The notes beneath the pieces were generated by a model, which saw only the letters and a list, made by a program, of their open reading frames with translations, made no database searches and was not told the DNA's origin. A stretch of DNA of 64,000 bases. Source: Marinomonas rhizomae. GTDB lineage: Bacteria > Pseudomonadota > Gammaproteobacteria > Pseudomonadales > Marinomonadaceae. The position numbers were made by a program, and so were the translations under genes. Position 1 is the first letter of the stretch, and every line of letters starts with the position of its first letter. Location: the NCBI RefSeq assembly GCF_024397855.1, contig NZ_CP073343.1, forward strand, positions 1,550,001 through 1,614,000. Direction: 5' to 3'. Positions 9,116-18,138 of this stretch are shown here, in pieces.

Positions 9116-10447
9116 ATGAGTAATAAAAATTCGATTTCACAAGATGATCTAGAGTACTTGACGGACCGAAATGCGGCCTTGATGTTGAAAACACCACGTG
9201 GTGGGAGAATTATCCTTTGGGTGGTTTTTATATTCGTTATTTCTGCATTGGTGTGGGCACATTATACAGCATTAGATGAAGTGACTGTGGGCGAAGGAAA
9301 AGTCATTCCCTCTAGTCAAGTGCAACAGATTCAAAACCTTGAAGGCGGTATTTTAAAAGAGATCAACGCCAAAGTAGGGCAAGTGGTGGAAAGTGGTCAG
9401 GTGTTGATGACGATCGAAAATACTGAAGCTTTGTCGTCATTGCGTGAGCAACAAGTCGAGTCTATTAATTTGAGGGTTCGTGCGACGCGTTTACAGGCAG
9501 AATCTTACGGTGTTAAACCAGAATTCGATCCGGAAATGATTAAAGAATATCCGCAAGTTGTAAATCGAGAGTTAGATTTATATAAAAACCGATTGGAGTC
9601 TTTGCGGACTAATCAGGTTAGCTTTCAACAGCAAATTGAACAAAAGAAACAAGAAATTGTTGAGTTACAGGCAAAATTAGACAATTTAAAGCAGAGCTAC
9701 TCATTTTCTAAAGAAGAATTGGCATTAACTCGACCAGCCTTTGAGCAAGGTGCTGTCTCTCGGGTTGAATTGTTGCAGCTAGAGCGGCAGGTTAATCAGT
9801 TGCAAGGGGATTTGGAAGCGACTCAGTTAGCAATGCCGCGCGCTCGTTCAGCATTAAAAGAAGCTCAGAGTAAATTTGATGAAGCAGAAGCAAAATTTAG
9901 AGCGGATGCACAAGAAGATTTAACGGGTGTAAAAAGTAAGCTGGATCAGCTTCGTGAAAGCAACGTGTCTTTAGAGGATAAAGTATCAAGAACGCAAGTT
10001 CGTTCGCCAGTAAAAGGCATTGTAAAGCAGATTCAGATTAATACCGTTGGCGGTGTTATAAAACCAGGAATGAACTTACTTGAGATAGTGCCGATAGAAG
10101 ATTCCCTATTGATTGAAGCAAAAGTTCGCCCAGAAAATATTGGTTTTATTAAGCCTGATCTGAGCGCTGTGGTGAAACTGTCAGCTTACGATTTTTCCAT
10201 CTTTGGTGGATTACATGGGGTGGTTGAAAACATTAGTGCTGATACTATTCTTGATGAAGAAGGGAATAGCTTTTATTTAGTAAGGGTAAGAACAGATAAA
10301 AACTATTTAGGTACTAAAGCAGCGCCATTGCCGATCATTCCGGGTATGCAGGCGACAGTCGATATCATTACTGGTAAGAAAACACTGCTAGACTACTTAC
10401 TGAAACCTATTCTAAAAGCAAAACAAAATGCGCTTCGTGAGCGGTAA
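9116..10447 (+). CDS. lapC: HlyD-family membrane fusion protein LapC
   Basis: Periplasmic adaptor joining the ABC exporter to an outer-membrane TolC-type channel. 443 residues: a short cytoplasmic N-terminus, one transmembrane helix (about 32-52), a biotinyl-lipoyl-like half domain (EGKVIPSSQVQQIQNLEGGILKEI), a long coiled coil (about 100-290), then the second lipoyl half (TQVRSPVKGIVKQIQINTVGGV) and a beta-barrel C-terminus. The start overlaps the lapB stop region (2-bp gap), indicating translational coupling. Confidence 0.92.
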   Translation: MSNKNSISQDDLEYLTDRNAALMLKTPRGGRIILWVVFIFVISALVWAHYTALDEVTVGEGKVIPSSQVQQIQNLEGGILKEINAKVGQVVESGQVLMTIENTEALSSLREQQVESINLRVRATRLQAESYGVKPEFDPEMIKEYPQVVNRELDLYKNRLESLRTNQVSFQQQIEQKKQEIVELQAKLDNLKQSYSFSKEELALTRPAFEQGAVSRVELLQLERQVNQLQGDLEATQLAMPRARSALKEAQSKFDEAEAKFRADAQEDLTGVKSKLDQLRESNVSLEDKVSRTQVRSPVKGIVKQIQINTVGGVIKPGMNLLEIVPIEDSLLIEAKVRPENIGFIKPDLSAVVKLSAYDFSIFGGLHGVVENISADTILDEEGNSFYLVRVRTDKNYLGTKAAPLPIIPGMQATVDIITGKKTLLDYLLKPILKAKQNALRER

Positions 10448-10551
10448 TTACAAAAATCTTTCTGGGCACAGTGCTTGGTTACAAATGTTAACAATGTGTT
10501 ATCGTTTGCTGGTTAGAATGGTTCATCGCACTTGATAGAACGAGACTTACT

Positions 10552-11187
10552 TTGAAAACTTTGTGTTGGAATACAGACGATGCCGTATGGAAACATTGGA
10601 ATCAAATAGTCAGTGTGAGCGATTCTTTGGTTCGAGTGAAAACATTAGAAGAGGTGCATCACGCGCTTGAAACTGCGTCCGGTTTCCAGTACTGCTTTAT
10701 TTATTTGGAAGATATATCTTTACCTAAACAGGTTGAGGAAGTTGTTGCACTTTGCTCAGCCTTTCCAAACCAAAAGGTCATTGTCTTCCCTAATCAATCA
10801 AGCCAAGCCGCGGCATTAAGACTTTTCTCTGTTGGCGTTTGTGGCCAGTGTGCGCCTTATATTGGTCAAGAGCAGCTTTCTTTAGTGCTGTCTGTGGTTG
10901 ATTCTGGTGAAATCTGGGGTGGAAAAGCCTTCATTCAGCAGCTCATTATGCAGCAATCTGCCGCACCAGAAGAAATTCACAACGATGAACTAGATGATTT
11001 ATCTGAGCGTGAATTAAACGTTGCTCTGCATGTTGCAAGAGGATTATCGAACAAGCAAATCGCACTAGAAATGGACATTACTGAACGCACCGTCAAAGCC
11101 CATTTGACCTCTATTTTCAAGAAGACCAACACCAAAGATCGTTTGGCTTTAGCATTACTAGCACAGACTAGATACGCTGTGCATTAA
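10552..11187 (+). CDS. LuxR-type transcriptional regulator with atypical receiver-like domain
   Basis: 211 residues starting at a TTG (10552); no ATG is available before residue 130, so TTG is the likely start. The C-terminal LuxR/NarL helix-turn-helix is clear: LSERELNVALHVARGLSNKQIALEMDITERTVKAHLTSIFKKTNTKDR. The N-terminal 130 residues have the predicted alternation of a receiver, but I cannot find the acidic pair, phosphoacceptor Asp and Lys of a true response regulator ('CFIYLEDISLP' sits where the Asp would be). It is 104 bp downstream of lapC and is followed by a strong terminator, so it closes the lap unit. Control of adhesin genes is plausible but inferred from position. Confidence 0.8.
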   Translation: MKTLCWNTDDAVWKHWNQIVSVSDSLVRVKTLEEVHHALETASGFQYCFIYLEDISLPKQVEEVVALCSAFPNQKVIVFPNQSSQAAALRLFSVGVCGQCAPYIGQEQLSLVLSVVDSGEIWGGKAFIQQLIMQQSAAPEEIHNDELDDLSERELNVALHVARGLSNKQIALEMDITERTVKAHLTSIFKKTNTKDRLALALLAQTRYAVH

Positions 11188-11271
11188 ATTGGATCATAGA
11201 TATTAAACGTTTGCACTGATTCTGCTCGTAGAATCATAACCCACGTATTATTTATCTAGCTTATCACTTTC

Positions 11272-11297
11272 AAAGGCTCTATTTAGAGCCTTTTTTT
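11272..11297 (+). terminator. Rho-independent terminator after the lapBC-luxR unit
   Basis: AAAGGCTCT (11272-11280) and AGAGCCTTT (11285-11293) form a 9-bp stem with a 4-nt loop, followed by a run of T. Confidence 0.92.
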
Positions 11298-11329
11298 GTA
11301 TCTGAGCCTTGAGGATTAGTGTGTCTTAA

Positions 11330-11345
11330 TGGCGCATATCTTGCA
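11330..11345 (+). promoter_or_regulatory. Sigma-54 promoter of nasT-nasS
   Basis: TGGCGC-N5-TTGCA, with GG at 11331-11332 and GC at 11343-11344 separated by exactly 10 bp, as RpoN promoters require. It lies 42 bp before the nasT ATG. This suggests NtrC-dependent expression of the regulators in nitrogen limitation. Confidence 0.75.
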
Positions 11346-11386
11346 TTTTTTCTGATTATCACTTTACGTTTTTAAGAGAATGCACC

Positions 11387-11992
11387 ATGCCTGCGCCCCC
11401 AGAAAAAGAATTAACCGTGATGCTCGTTGATAATGAGCCAGCGAGAGCGGCCATTGTAGAGCAAGCTATGATTGATAGTGGCTATCGTGTCATTAGACGG
11501 TTAGAGAATGCTAAAAACCTGACAGAAGCGGTGGCAGAATTTCAACCAGATATGGTTATTATTGATATTGAGTCGCCGGATCGAGACATGTTAGAAAATA
11601 TGTCTCGCCTCACTCAAGATAATCCTCGCCCAATTGTTATGTTTGCTGAACAGGACGACTCTAAGTATGTAGAGGCCGCTATTAGAGCAGGGGTGAGTGC
11701 TTATGTGGTTGATGGTGTGAATAGTGGCAGCGTTAAGGCATTATTGCAAGTTGCCATTGCAAGGTTTCGAGAGTTTCAGGCATTACGGTTAGAGTTAGAA
11801 TCCGTAAAAAGCCAGCTTGAAGATCGGAAGCTCATAGATAAAGCAAAAGGACTGATAATGAAGCATCAACAATGTGATGAGCCTGCTGCCTATAAAGCGT
11901 TGAGAAAACTCGCGATGGATCGTAGTCAGCGTATGACTGATGTAGCTCGAAATATCATATCTGTGATGGAATTAATGGGAGGTTCAAAATGA
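11387..11992 (+). CDS. nasT: ANTAR-domain antiterminator NasT
   Basis: RNA-binding positive regulator of nitrate/nitrite assimilation. 201 residues: receiver domain (about 8-125) with D15, E17 and D60 at the expected acidic sites, a coiled-coil linker, and a C-terminal ANTAR domain (about 140-197: ...DRKLIDKAKGLIMKHQQCDEPAAYKALRKLAMDRSQRMTDVARNII). In the characterised systems NasS holds NasT inactive without nitrate. Released NasT stabilises hexaloop hairpins that prevent termination in target leaders; such leaders are present upstream of the importer gene and nasA. Its stop overlaps the nasS start (ATGA). Confidence 0.95.
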   Translation: MPAPPEKELTVMLVDNEPARAAIVEQAMIDSGYRVIRRLENAKNLTEAVAEFQPDMVIIDIESPDRDMLENMSRLTQDNPRPIVMFAEQDDSKYVEAAIRAGVSAYVVDGVNSGSVKALLQVAIARFREFQALRLELESVKSQLEDRKLIDKAKGLIMKHQQCDEPAAYKALRKLAMDRSQRMTDVARNIISVMELMGGSK

Positions 11993-13191
11993 ACCTGATA
12001 CAGCCAAATAATGTTATTCAAAATAGCGAACCTGTTCGTATCGGTTTTATCCCACTGATCGATTGTGCGCCTTTTGTGGTCGCTCAAGAGAAGGGTTTTT
12101 TTGCCAGTGAAGGTGTTAATGCTGTGCTTTCAAAAGAAGCGTCTTGGGCGAGTATTCGCGATAAAGTGGCGTTCAATTTGTTAGATGGTGCGCACATGTT
12201 GTCATCTATGCCGATCGCTGCTAGCTTAGGAATAGGCAGTATCAAAACGGCCATGCAAACCAGTTTTACTGTAAGCCATAATGGTAACGGTATTACTATT
12301 GGTAACTCTCTGTACGACCAGCTTCAACATTTTTCGGGCTCTTCTTTGGACATCCGAACGGGTGTCGCCTTAAAAAGGCTAATAGAGAGTCGGGGTGATA
12401 AGGTCGCGCCGCTGCGTTTTGCGATGGTTTATCCCTATTCATCTCATAATTATCAGTTACGGGACTGGTTAAGTCGTGCTGGTATCAATCCAGATAAAGA
12501 CGTTCAGATAGTGGTCATTCCTCCGGTAAAAATGGTTGATAATCTAAGGTGTGGCGACATAGATGGTTATTGTGTTGGTGAGCCATGGAACAGCTTAGCG
12601 GTTGAGCAAGGTGTTGGCCATATGCTGGTTACTGGCTATGAAATATGGGGAAGCACTCCAGAAAAAGTGTTTGGAGTAAATACTATTTGGGCCGAACAGA
12701 ATCAAGCGCAACACCTTGCAATTATTCGAGCTTTAGAAAAAGCATGTCTGTGGGTTGATGAAGCAGAAAATCAAGCAGAACTACTTAGCATCTTGAGTCA
12801 TCCCGATTATTTAAACTGTACTGTGCAACAGTTGGTATATGGGTTTGGCTCTATTAAGCCAAAGAGTCAGTTTGATTGGCCAATGGAAGCGTTTCAACGC
12901 TTTTCTGGTAGCGACATTAATAAGCCGCTACCTAGTTATGCATTATGGGTCATGGCTCAGATGCATCGTTGGCAACAGTTAGGCAATAATGTTTCCAAGC
13001 TTAACCAGTTAGCCGAGCAGATTTATCGTAAAGATCTTTATTATAACGCGCTTGGCTTGGTCGAAGACAAAAACACTATAGAGTGGCAGTTGCCAGAGGC
13101 TGACGAAGCTGCTTGGCTTTCTTTGGTGTCACATGGGAAGGTACGTTTACATCCAGAGGGGATCTTAAAGGGGTTTGAAACATTTGCGTAA
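11989..13191 (+). CDS. nasS: Nitrate sensor NasS (CmpA/NrtA family, cytoplasmic)
   Basis: 400-residue periplasmic-binding-protein-like nitrate/nitrite sensor. It starts MNLIQPNNV... with no signal peptide, so it stays in the cytoplasm. That distinguishes it from its paralogue, the importer binding protein downstream. Shared family blocks include RIGFIPLIDCAPFVVAQEKGFF, GAHMLSSMPIA, NGNGITI, VYPYSSHNYQLRDWL and [16 protein letters not shown]. Known role: it binds NasT and releases it when nitrate binds. The 4-bp overlap with nasT supports stoichiometric synthesis. Confidence 0.94.
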   Translation: MNLIQPNNVIQNSEPVRIGFIPLIDCAPFVVAQEKGFFASEGVNAVLSKEASWASIRDKVAFNLLDGAHMLSSMPIAASLGIGSIKTAMQTSFTVSHNGNGITIGNSLYDQLQHFSGSSLDIRTGVALKRLIESRGDKVAPLRFAMVYPYSSHNYQLRDWLSRAGINPDKDVQIVVIPPVKMVDNLRCGDIDGYCVGEPWNSLAVEQGVGHMLVTGYEIWGSTPEKVFGVNTIWAEQNQAQHLAIIRALEKACLWVDEAENQAELLSILSHPDYLNCTVQQLVYGFGSIKPKSQFDWPMEAFQRFSGSDINKPLPSYALWVMAQMHRWQQLGNNVSKLNQLAEQIYRKDLYYNALGLVEDKNTIEWQLPEADEAAWLSLVSHGKVRLHPEGILKGFETFA

Positions 13192-13328
13192 AGCGTATCT
13201 GATGGTGTGATGTTTTAGTGCGCTGTGCAAGATAATTGGGCAAAAGTAAAGATTTTCAATATGTCGGTATTTAAAAAGCTGGGTTATAAAATACAAAAAA
13301 TCATATAAATCAGTCGTTTGTTTTACTT

Positions 13329-13342
13329 GGCACATTGCGTGC
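13329..13342 (+). promoter_or_regulatory. Sigma-54 promoter of the nitrate importer operon
   Basis: TTGGCAC-N5-GTGCT with GG at 13329-13330 and GC at 13341-13342, exactly 10 bp between. The start of transcription would be near 13354, giving a leader of about 190 nt that contains the NasT-type hairpins and terminator. Confidence 0.78.
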
Positions 13343-13379
13343 TTTATAAATCACATAGAGATAAAGTATTTTTAAAAAT

Positions 13380-13411
13380 GGTGAAATTGGCAACGATCGT
13401 TAATTGTCACC
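13380..13411 (+). other. Additional leader hairpin upstream of the NasT target
   Basis: GGTGA (13380-13384) plus AATT pairs with AATT plus TCACC (13407-13411), with one bulged G. The loop contains the palindrome AACGATCGTT. It lacks a hexaloop, so it is not a canonical ANTAR hairpin. It may be structural or a protein-binding site. Confidence 0.5.
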
Positions 13412-13421
13412 CACATTACTG

Positions 13422-13461
13422 AATATCCAAAGTCGGATTTTCTTTGAATGGCAAAGGCGCC
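13422..13461 (+). promoter_or_regulatory. NasT (ANTAR) RNA target in the importer leader: two hexaloop hairpins
   Basis: Hairpin 1: AATATCC-(AAAGTC)-GGATTTT, 13422-13441. Hairpin 2: GGC-(AAAGGC)-GCC, 13450-13461. Both hexaloops carry A at position 1 and G at position 4, the established ANTAR recognition pattern. The second hairpin uses bases of the 5' arm of the terminator that follows, so the two structures exclude each other. This is the expected antitermination switch. Confidence 0.8.
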
Positions 13462-13507
13462 TGCAAACACATGTTAATTGTGATTTGCATGCGCCTTTTT
13501 TGTTTTT
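13453..13507 (+). terminator. Leader terminator (attenuator) upstream of the nitrate importer
   Basis: AAAGGCGC (13453-13460) pairs with GCGCCTTT (13491-13498), with TGCAAA/TTTGCA and CACA/TGTG continuing the stem inward, followed by a T-rich run to 13507. It ends only 38 bp before the importer gene start, so it must be read through for expression. Confidence 0.9.
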
Positions 13508-13544
13508 CTACTTTTTGAAATGTATTTAGATGCGGAGTATGACA

Positions 13545-14933
13545 ATGAACCTAAGATTTTTGAAAGCCTTAATTCCCCTTCCTAAAATGGGGGCTTCTGT
13601 ACTGATGGGGTCTGCTCTTTTATCTGGCGTTGCTCATGCTGAAGTAGGTTATGCCGAAAAAGAAGAGCTTAAATTTGGTTTTATAAAGTTAACAGATATG
13701 GCGCCATTAGCGATTGCTTATGAGAAGGGCTATTTCGAAGACGAAGGTTTGTACGTCACTTTGGAAGCACAAGCTAATTGGAAAGTTCTGCTCGACCGAG
13801 TGATTGATGGTCAGTTGGATGGCGCTCATATGTTAGCGGGTCAGCCACTTGGCGCCACCATTGGATACGGAACGAAAGCTCATATAGTGACGGCTTTTAG
13901 TATGGATTTGAATGGTAACGGTATTACGGTTTCTAATGATGTTTGGGATGAAATGAAGAAAAATATTCCAAATGGTTCTGACGGCAATCCCGTTCACCCA
14001 ATCAGTGCCAGTGCGTTAAAACCTGTGATTGACGGTTATAAAGCGCAGGGTAAGCCATTCAAAATGGGCATGGTATTTCCTGTTTCCACTCATAATTACG
14101 AGCTGCGTTATTGGCTGGCTGCTGGTGGCATTCATCCAGGTTATTACGCGCCAGCTCGAGGCGACACCAGTGGTCAAATTAACGCCGATGCTTTGTTGTC
14201 TGTGACACCGCCGCCACAAATGCCAGCCACCATGGAAGCGGGAACGATTTCCGGCTATTGCGTTGGTGAACCTTGGAATCAACAAGCCGTGTTTAAAGGC
14301 ATTGGAGTACCAGTCATCACAGATTATGAAATCTGGAAGAATAACCCTGAGAAAGTCTTTGGTGTCAGCAGTGACTGGGCGGAAGAATATCCCAATACTC
14401 ATATTCGTGTTGTAAAAGCCATGATTCGCGCAGCGAAATGGTTAGATGAAAACAACAACGCTAATCGTCCTGAAGCTGTAAAAATACTCTCTCGTAGCCA
14501 ATATGTTGGTGCCGATTACGATGTTATTGCTAACAGTATGACTGGCACATTTGAGTATGAAAAAGGCGACAAGCGTGATATTCCCGATTTCAACGTCTTC
14601 TTCCGTCATCACGCCACTTATCCTTATTACAGTGATGCTATTTGGTATCTCACACAAATGCGTCGTTGGGGACAAATTTCCGAACCTAAGTCTGACGAAT
14701 GGTTCATGAAGATCGCTAAAGATGTCTACCGTCCTGATATTTATGCGCAAGCGGCACAATCCCTATTAGAGGATGGTGTCATGTCGGCAGACGAGTTTCC
14801 TGATTTTGATAAAGAAGACGGCTTTAAACCACCTCAAAGCGATTTCATTGACGGTGTCATGTACGACGGTAAGCACCCAAACGATTATCTGAAACGATTT
14901 AAGATTGGTCTAAAAGGCGATGATCAGGTCTAA
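13545..14933 (+). CDS. nrtA: Nitrate ABC transporter, substrate-binding protein
   Basis: CmpA/NrtA-family nitrate-binding protein of the importer. I place the start at the third in-frame ATG (13545, 462 aa), because CGGAG at 13533-13537 is correctly spaced for it. A Sec signal peptide with the hydrophobic run [15 protein letters not shown] ends before EVGYAEKEE. Family blocks match Nas[51 protein letters not shown] and [16 protein letters not shown]. First gene after a sigma-54 promoter and NasT-type attenuator. Naming follows the cyanobacterial nrt system; nasF is the Klebsiella name. Confidence 0.93.
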   Translation: MNLRFLKALIPLPKMGASVLMGSALLSGVAHAEVGYAEKEELKFGFIKLTDMAPLAIAYEKGYFEDEGLYVTLEAQANWKVLLDRVIDGQLDGAHMLAGQPLGATIGYGTKAHIVTAFSMDLNGNGITVSNDVWDEMKKNIPNGSDGNPVHPISASALKPVIDGYKAQGKPFKMGMVFPVSTHNYELRYWLAAGGIHPGYYAPARGDTSGQINADALLSVTPPPQMPATMEAGTISGYCVGEPWNQQAVFKGIGVPVITDYEIWKNNPEKVFGVSSDWAEEYPNTHIRVVKAMIRAAKWLDENNNANRPEAVKILSRSQYVGADYDVIANSMTGTFEYEKGDKRDIPDFNVFFRHHATYPYYSDAIWYLTQMRRWGQISEPKSDEWFMKIAKDVYRPDIYAQAAQSLLEDGVMSADEFPDFDKEDGFKPPQSDFIDGVMYDGKHPNDYLKRFKIGLKGDDQV

Positions 14934-14959
14934 ACCAAACAAGATTAAGTGAGAAAAAG

Positions 14960-15931
14960 ATGATGATATCAAACATAACTATGGCTTCTTTAAAGGACAA
15001 GATCAGCGCCTTTTCTGTTAAGGGAATCCTGCTGCCCGTCTTCGGCATTCTTGTGTTTATCTTGTTATGGCAAGTTGGAGCAAGTCGAGTTCATACCTCT
15101 TTGGGAGAGTTTCCTGGTCCAGTTGTGGTGTATGAGCAATGGAATAGTCTCGTTGCAGAACATCAGAATGAACGGGTGAAGGCGGACAAGTTTTACGTCC
15201 GCCAAGAAGAGCGTATTGCAGAGCGTCAGGCTAAAGATCCTAGTTATGCTGGCATTATCCGGGATTACACTGGTAAGCCGACTTTCTTTGATCAAATATT
15301 TACCAGCTTGTACACCGTTCTAGCAGGGTTTGGTCTGGCCAGCCTTATTGCTATTCCTGTAGGGATTTTGATCGGCTTGAATCGTTCTGTTTACAGTGCT
15401 CTAAACCCAGTTATTCAGGTATTTAAACCGGTTTCTCCGTTAGCTTGGTTGCCTTTGGTCACCATGGTAGTGAGTGCGAGTTACGTGTCCGATGATCCTA
15501 TGTTCTCGAAATCTTTTCTGACGTCTATGTTCACGGTCACCTTATGTTGTATGTGGCCAACCCTGATTAACACCGCGGTGGGTGTTGCGGCAGTCGAGAA
15601 AGACCTGCTTAACGTATCGAAAGTCTTGCGCCTTGGTTGGGTGACGCATGTGATGAAGATCGTCATCCCTTCAGCCATCCCTTTGATGTTCACCGGCCTG
15701 CGTTTGTCATTGGGTATCGCTTGGATGGTGTTGATTGCAGCGGAAATGTTGGCGCAAAACCCAGGGTTAGGGAAGTTTGTTTGGGACGAGTTCCAAAATG
15801 GTAGCTCGAACTCGTTGGGTCGAATTATGGTGGCGGTTCTGATGATTGGCTTTATCGGATATTTGTTGGACCGAGTGATGTTGGCATTCCAGCGCTTCGC
15901 ATCTTGGGATAAGACACAGGTGCTTCGCTAA
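14960..15931 (+). CDS. nrtB: Nitrate ABC transporter, permease
   Basis: 323-residue inner-membrane permease of the CmpB/NrtB (BPD_transp_1) family. Helices are seen at about 20-42 and then five or six between about 105 and 310. The EAA-type loop is around VGVAAVEKDLLNVSKVLRLGWVTHVMKIVIPSAIPLMFTGLRLSLG. The long segment before the second helix (about 60-110) is charged and is typical of NrtB-type permeases. It lies between the binding protein and ATPase genes in a close array (27-bp and 53-bp gaps). Confidence 0.92.
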   Translation: MMISNITMASLKDKISAFSVKGILLPVFGILVFILLWQVGASRVHTSLGEFPGPVVVYEQWNSLVAEHQNERVKADKFYVRQEERIAERQAKDPSYAGIIRDYTGKPTFFDQIFTSLYTVLAGFGLASLIAIPVGILIGLNRSVYSALNPVIQVFKPVSPLAWLPLVTMVVSASYVSDDPMFSKSFLTSMFTVTLCCMWPTLINTAVGVAAVEKDLLNVSKVLRLGWVTHVMKIVIPSAIPLMFTGLRLSLGIAWMVLIAAEMLAQNPGLGKFVWDEFQNGSSNSLGRIMVAVLMIGFIGYLLDRVMLAFQRFASWDKTQVLR

Positions 15932-15984
15932 GAAGCGATAGCTCGAAAATAGATTAACTTAGAATGCGCTAATAGGAGAATACG

Positions 15985-16833
15985 ATGACAACACATTTAG
16001 ACATCAGCCATGTTTCTATTGAGTTTCCTACACCAAAAGGGCCTTTTAAAGCCCTTGATAATGTCAGCCTGAAAATACAGAAAGGCGAGTTTGTTTCTCT
16101 TATTGGACATTCTGGCTGTGGTAAATCGACTGTCCTTAATATCGTTGCTGGTTTGTATGACGCAACAGAAGGCGGCATTTTATTGGATGGTCGTGAAGTA
16201 AAAGGGCCGGGTCCAGAACGTGCGGTGGTTTTTCAAAACCATTCTTTGCTGCCTTGGTTAACTTCTTACCAAAATGTTGAATTGGCGGTAAAACAGGTTT
16301 TTCGTAAAACCAAATCAAAGAAAGAAATGCATGACTGGATCATGCATAACTTAGAGTTAGTACACATGACGCACGCAGCGGACAAACGCCCAGATGAAAT
16401 CTCTGGCGGTATGAAACAGCGTGTTGGTATTGCTAGAGCCTTGGCGATGGAACCTAGTGTTTTACTGATGGATGAACCTTTCGGAGCATTGGATGCTTTG
16501 ACTCGAGCGCACTTGCAAGACTCACTAATGGAAATCCAAAAAGACTTAAACAATACCGTGATTATGATTACTCATGATGTGGATGAAGCTGTGTTGTTGT
16601 CGGATCGTATTGTGATGATGACTAATGGCCCAGCAGCAACCGTAGGGGAAATTCTGCATGTTGATCTTGAGCGTCCTCGTGAACGTCTGGCCTTAGCGAA
16701 TGACCCAAGGTACGTGGATTATCGGACCCAAGTGTTGACCTTCTTGTATGAAAAACAACGCAAAGTAGAGCCGATTCAAGCAGTTGCTAGAAATAAAAAA
16801 TCGGCTACTAGCGCCAAGGTTGCCAATGCCTAG
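15985..16833 (+). CDS. nrtD: Nitrate ABC transporter, ATP-binding protein
   Basis: 282-residue ATPase energising nitrate uptake. Walker A GHSGCGKST (about 40-48), Q-loop VFQNHSLLPWLT, signature SGGMKQRVGIARAL, Walker B VLLMDEPFGALD and switch His in MITHDVDEA are all intact. It lacks the extra NrtA-like C-terminal domain of cyanobacterial NrtC, so it corresponds to NrtD/NasD. The last codons overlap the ATG of the next gene by 8 bp. Confidence 0.92.
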   Translation: MTTHLDISHVSIEFPTPKGPFKALDNVSLKIQKGEFVSLIGHSGCGKSTVLNIVAGLYDATEGGILLDGREVKGPGPERAVVFQNHSLLPWLTSYQNVELAVKQVFRKTKSKKEMHDWIMHNLELVHMTHAADKRPDEISGGMKQRVGIARALAMEPSVLLMDEPFGALDALTRAHLQDSLMEIQKDLNNTVIMITHDVDEAVLLSDRIVMMTNGPAATVGEILHVDLERPRERLALANDPRYVDYRTQVLTFLYEKQRKVEPIQAVARNKKSATSAKVANA

Positions 16834-18067
16834 TCTTATCTCTCAGTCGGAGAAACGCCGTCTCGTCATTGTCGGTGCTGGTATGGCTGGCAGCAAGCTT
16901 GCGCATGACTTCGAAAAAGCGCATGGCGATGAGTACCAAATAGTTTTGATTGGTGAGGAATCCAGAGTTGGCTACAACAGAATCATGCTGTCTTCTTTGT
17001 TGGCGAATGATATTTCTGATACCGAAATGCCATTAGTCGATACACAGAAGATGCAAGAAGATGGCGTTGATATTGTGTCCAATGATCCCGCTATTAAGGT
17101 GGACTCGAAAAATAAAACGATCTTATTAGCCAGTGGAAAAAGCATTATATACGACCAATTAGTGCTAGCGACAGGCTCTCGGGCAAGTGTGTTGCCAATC
17201 CATGGTTCGTCTGCCCCCAATGTTATGGGTTTTCGTACTTGGGAAGATGTGGATGTCATGACACAACTGGAAGGCAGGCAACCTGTTTGTGTGATAGGTG
17301 GTGGCTTACTGGGTTTGGAAGCAGCAGTGGGTTTAGTGAAGCGTGGCCACAAGGTTGTGGTGTTTCATCGTTCTAATTGGTTGTTAAATCGTCAGCTAGA
17401 TGAAGAATCAGCTGGGCTTTTGCTGAATAGACTTGAGCAAATGGGCATTGAGTTTCGTCTTGGTGAGTCACCAGAGTTTTTTTTACAAACAGATGATGGT
17501 CGAGTGTCTCATGTGGTTTGTCAAAATGGTGAGTCGCTGGCGGTTAATTTGGTCGTTATGGCGGCAGGAATTTCGCCAGAAATCGCTTTAGCTAAGGCGG
17601 CAGGATTGGCAACCAATCGAGCGATTTTAGTCGATAAGCAAATGCAAACTTCTCATGCTGATGTATTTGCGTTGGGGGAGTGTTGTGAATTTGATCAGCA
17701 AACCTTTGGTTTAGTTGCCCCTATTTGGACACAAATTAACGTTTTGATGAAGGTGTTGGTTGGAGAAGAGGCTGCGTTTGCCATAGAGCCTACACCGACC
17801 AAATTGAAAGTATCGGGCATCAATCTTTTTTCGGTCGGTAAGATTCAACCCTCAGAAGAAGACAGCTGCATCCTTTTCAAAGATGTTAGCGCAAATCATT
17901 ACCGCAAACTGGTAGTCAACGATGGCTTACTGGTTGGCGCAATTCTATATGGCAACGTCGCCGATGGGAGCTGGTATTTCCAGCTTATTCAAAATAAGAC
18001 CAATGTCTCTGACATACTTGATTTACTGGTATTTGGTGAAGCGTATTGCTGTCCTCAAGTGGCCTGA
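16826..18067 (+). CDS. FAD/NAD(P)-dependent oxidoreductase, probable electron donor subunit of nitrate reductase (NasB-like)
   Basis: A 413-residue pyridine-nucleotide-disulfide-type flavoprotein. The ATG at 16826 overlaps the end of the ATPase gene; the frame is open further upstream, but that would overlap by 50 bp. It has an N-terminal FAD motif VIVGAGMAGSKLAHDF, an ATGSRASVLPI stretch, a second dinucleotide motif CVIGGGLLGLEAAVGL and a family C-terminal domain. It resembles the N-terminal half of NirB but lacks both the BFD [2Fe-2S] and the siroheme parts. NasA here is large with its own BFD domain, so this protein is the obvious NAD(P)H-linked partner. Rubredoxin-reductase-like function is an alternative. 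Confidence 0.82.
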   Translation: MPSLISQSEKRRLVIVGAGMAGSKLAHDFEKAHGDEYQIVLIGEESRVGYNRIMLSSLLANDISDTEMPLVDTQKMQEDGVDIVSNDPAIKVDSKNKTILLASGKSIIYDQLVLATGSRASVLPIHGSSAPNVMGFRTWEDVDVMTQLEGRQPVCVIGGGLLGLEAAVGLVKRGHKVVVFHRSNWLLNRQLDEESAGLLLNRLEQMGIEFRLGESPEFFLQTDDGRVSHVVCQNGESLAVNLVVMAAGISPEIALAKAAGLATNRAILVDKQMQTSHADVFALGECCEFDQQTFGLVAPIWTQINVLMKVLVGEEAAFAIEPTPTKLKVSGINLFSVGKIQPSEEDSCILFKDVSANHYRKLVVNDGLLVGAILYGNVADGSWYFQLIQNKTNVSDILDLLVFGEAYCCPQVA

Positions 18068-18138
18068 ATTAAGCCGTTTTAGACGTTGCTAGCCGTTAGG
18101 CATATTACCAAAACAAGAGTTTCTGCAAGGGGAATAAA

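Noticed and set aside
13331..13344. Short GCAC...GTGC dyad in the nrtA leader, first taken as an ANTAR hairpin
   Set aside because: It has a 5-nt loop, lies upstream of the predicted transcript start, and is better explained as the -24/-12 sigma-54 promoter.
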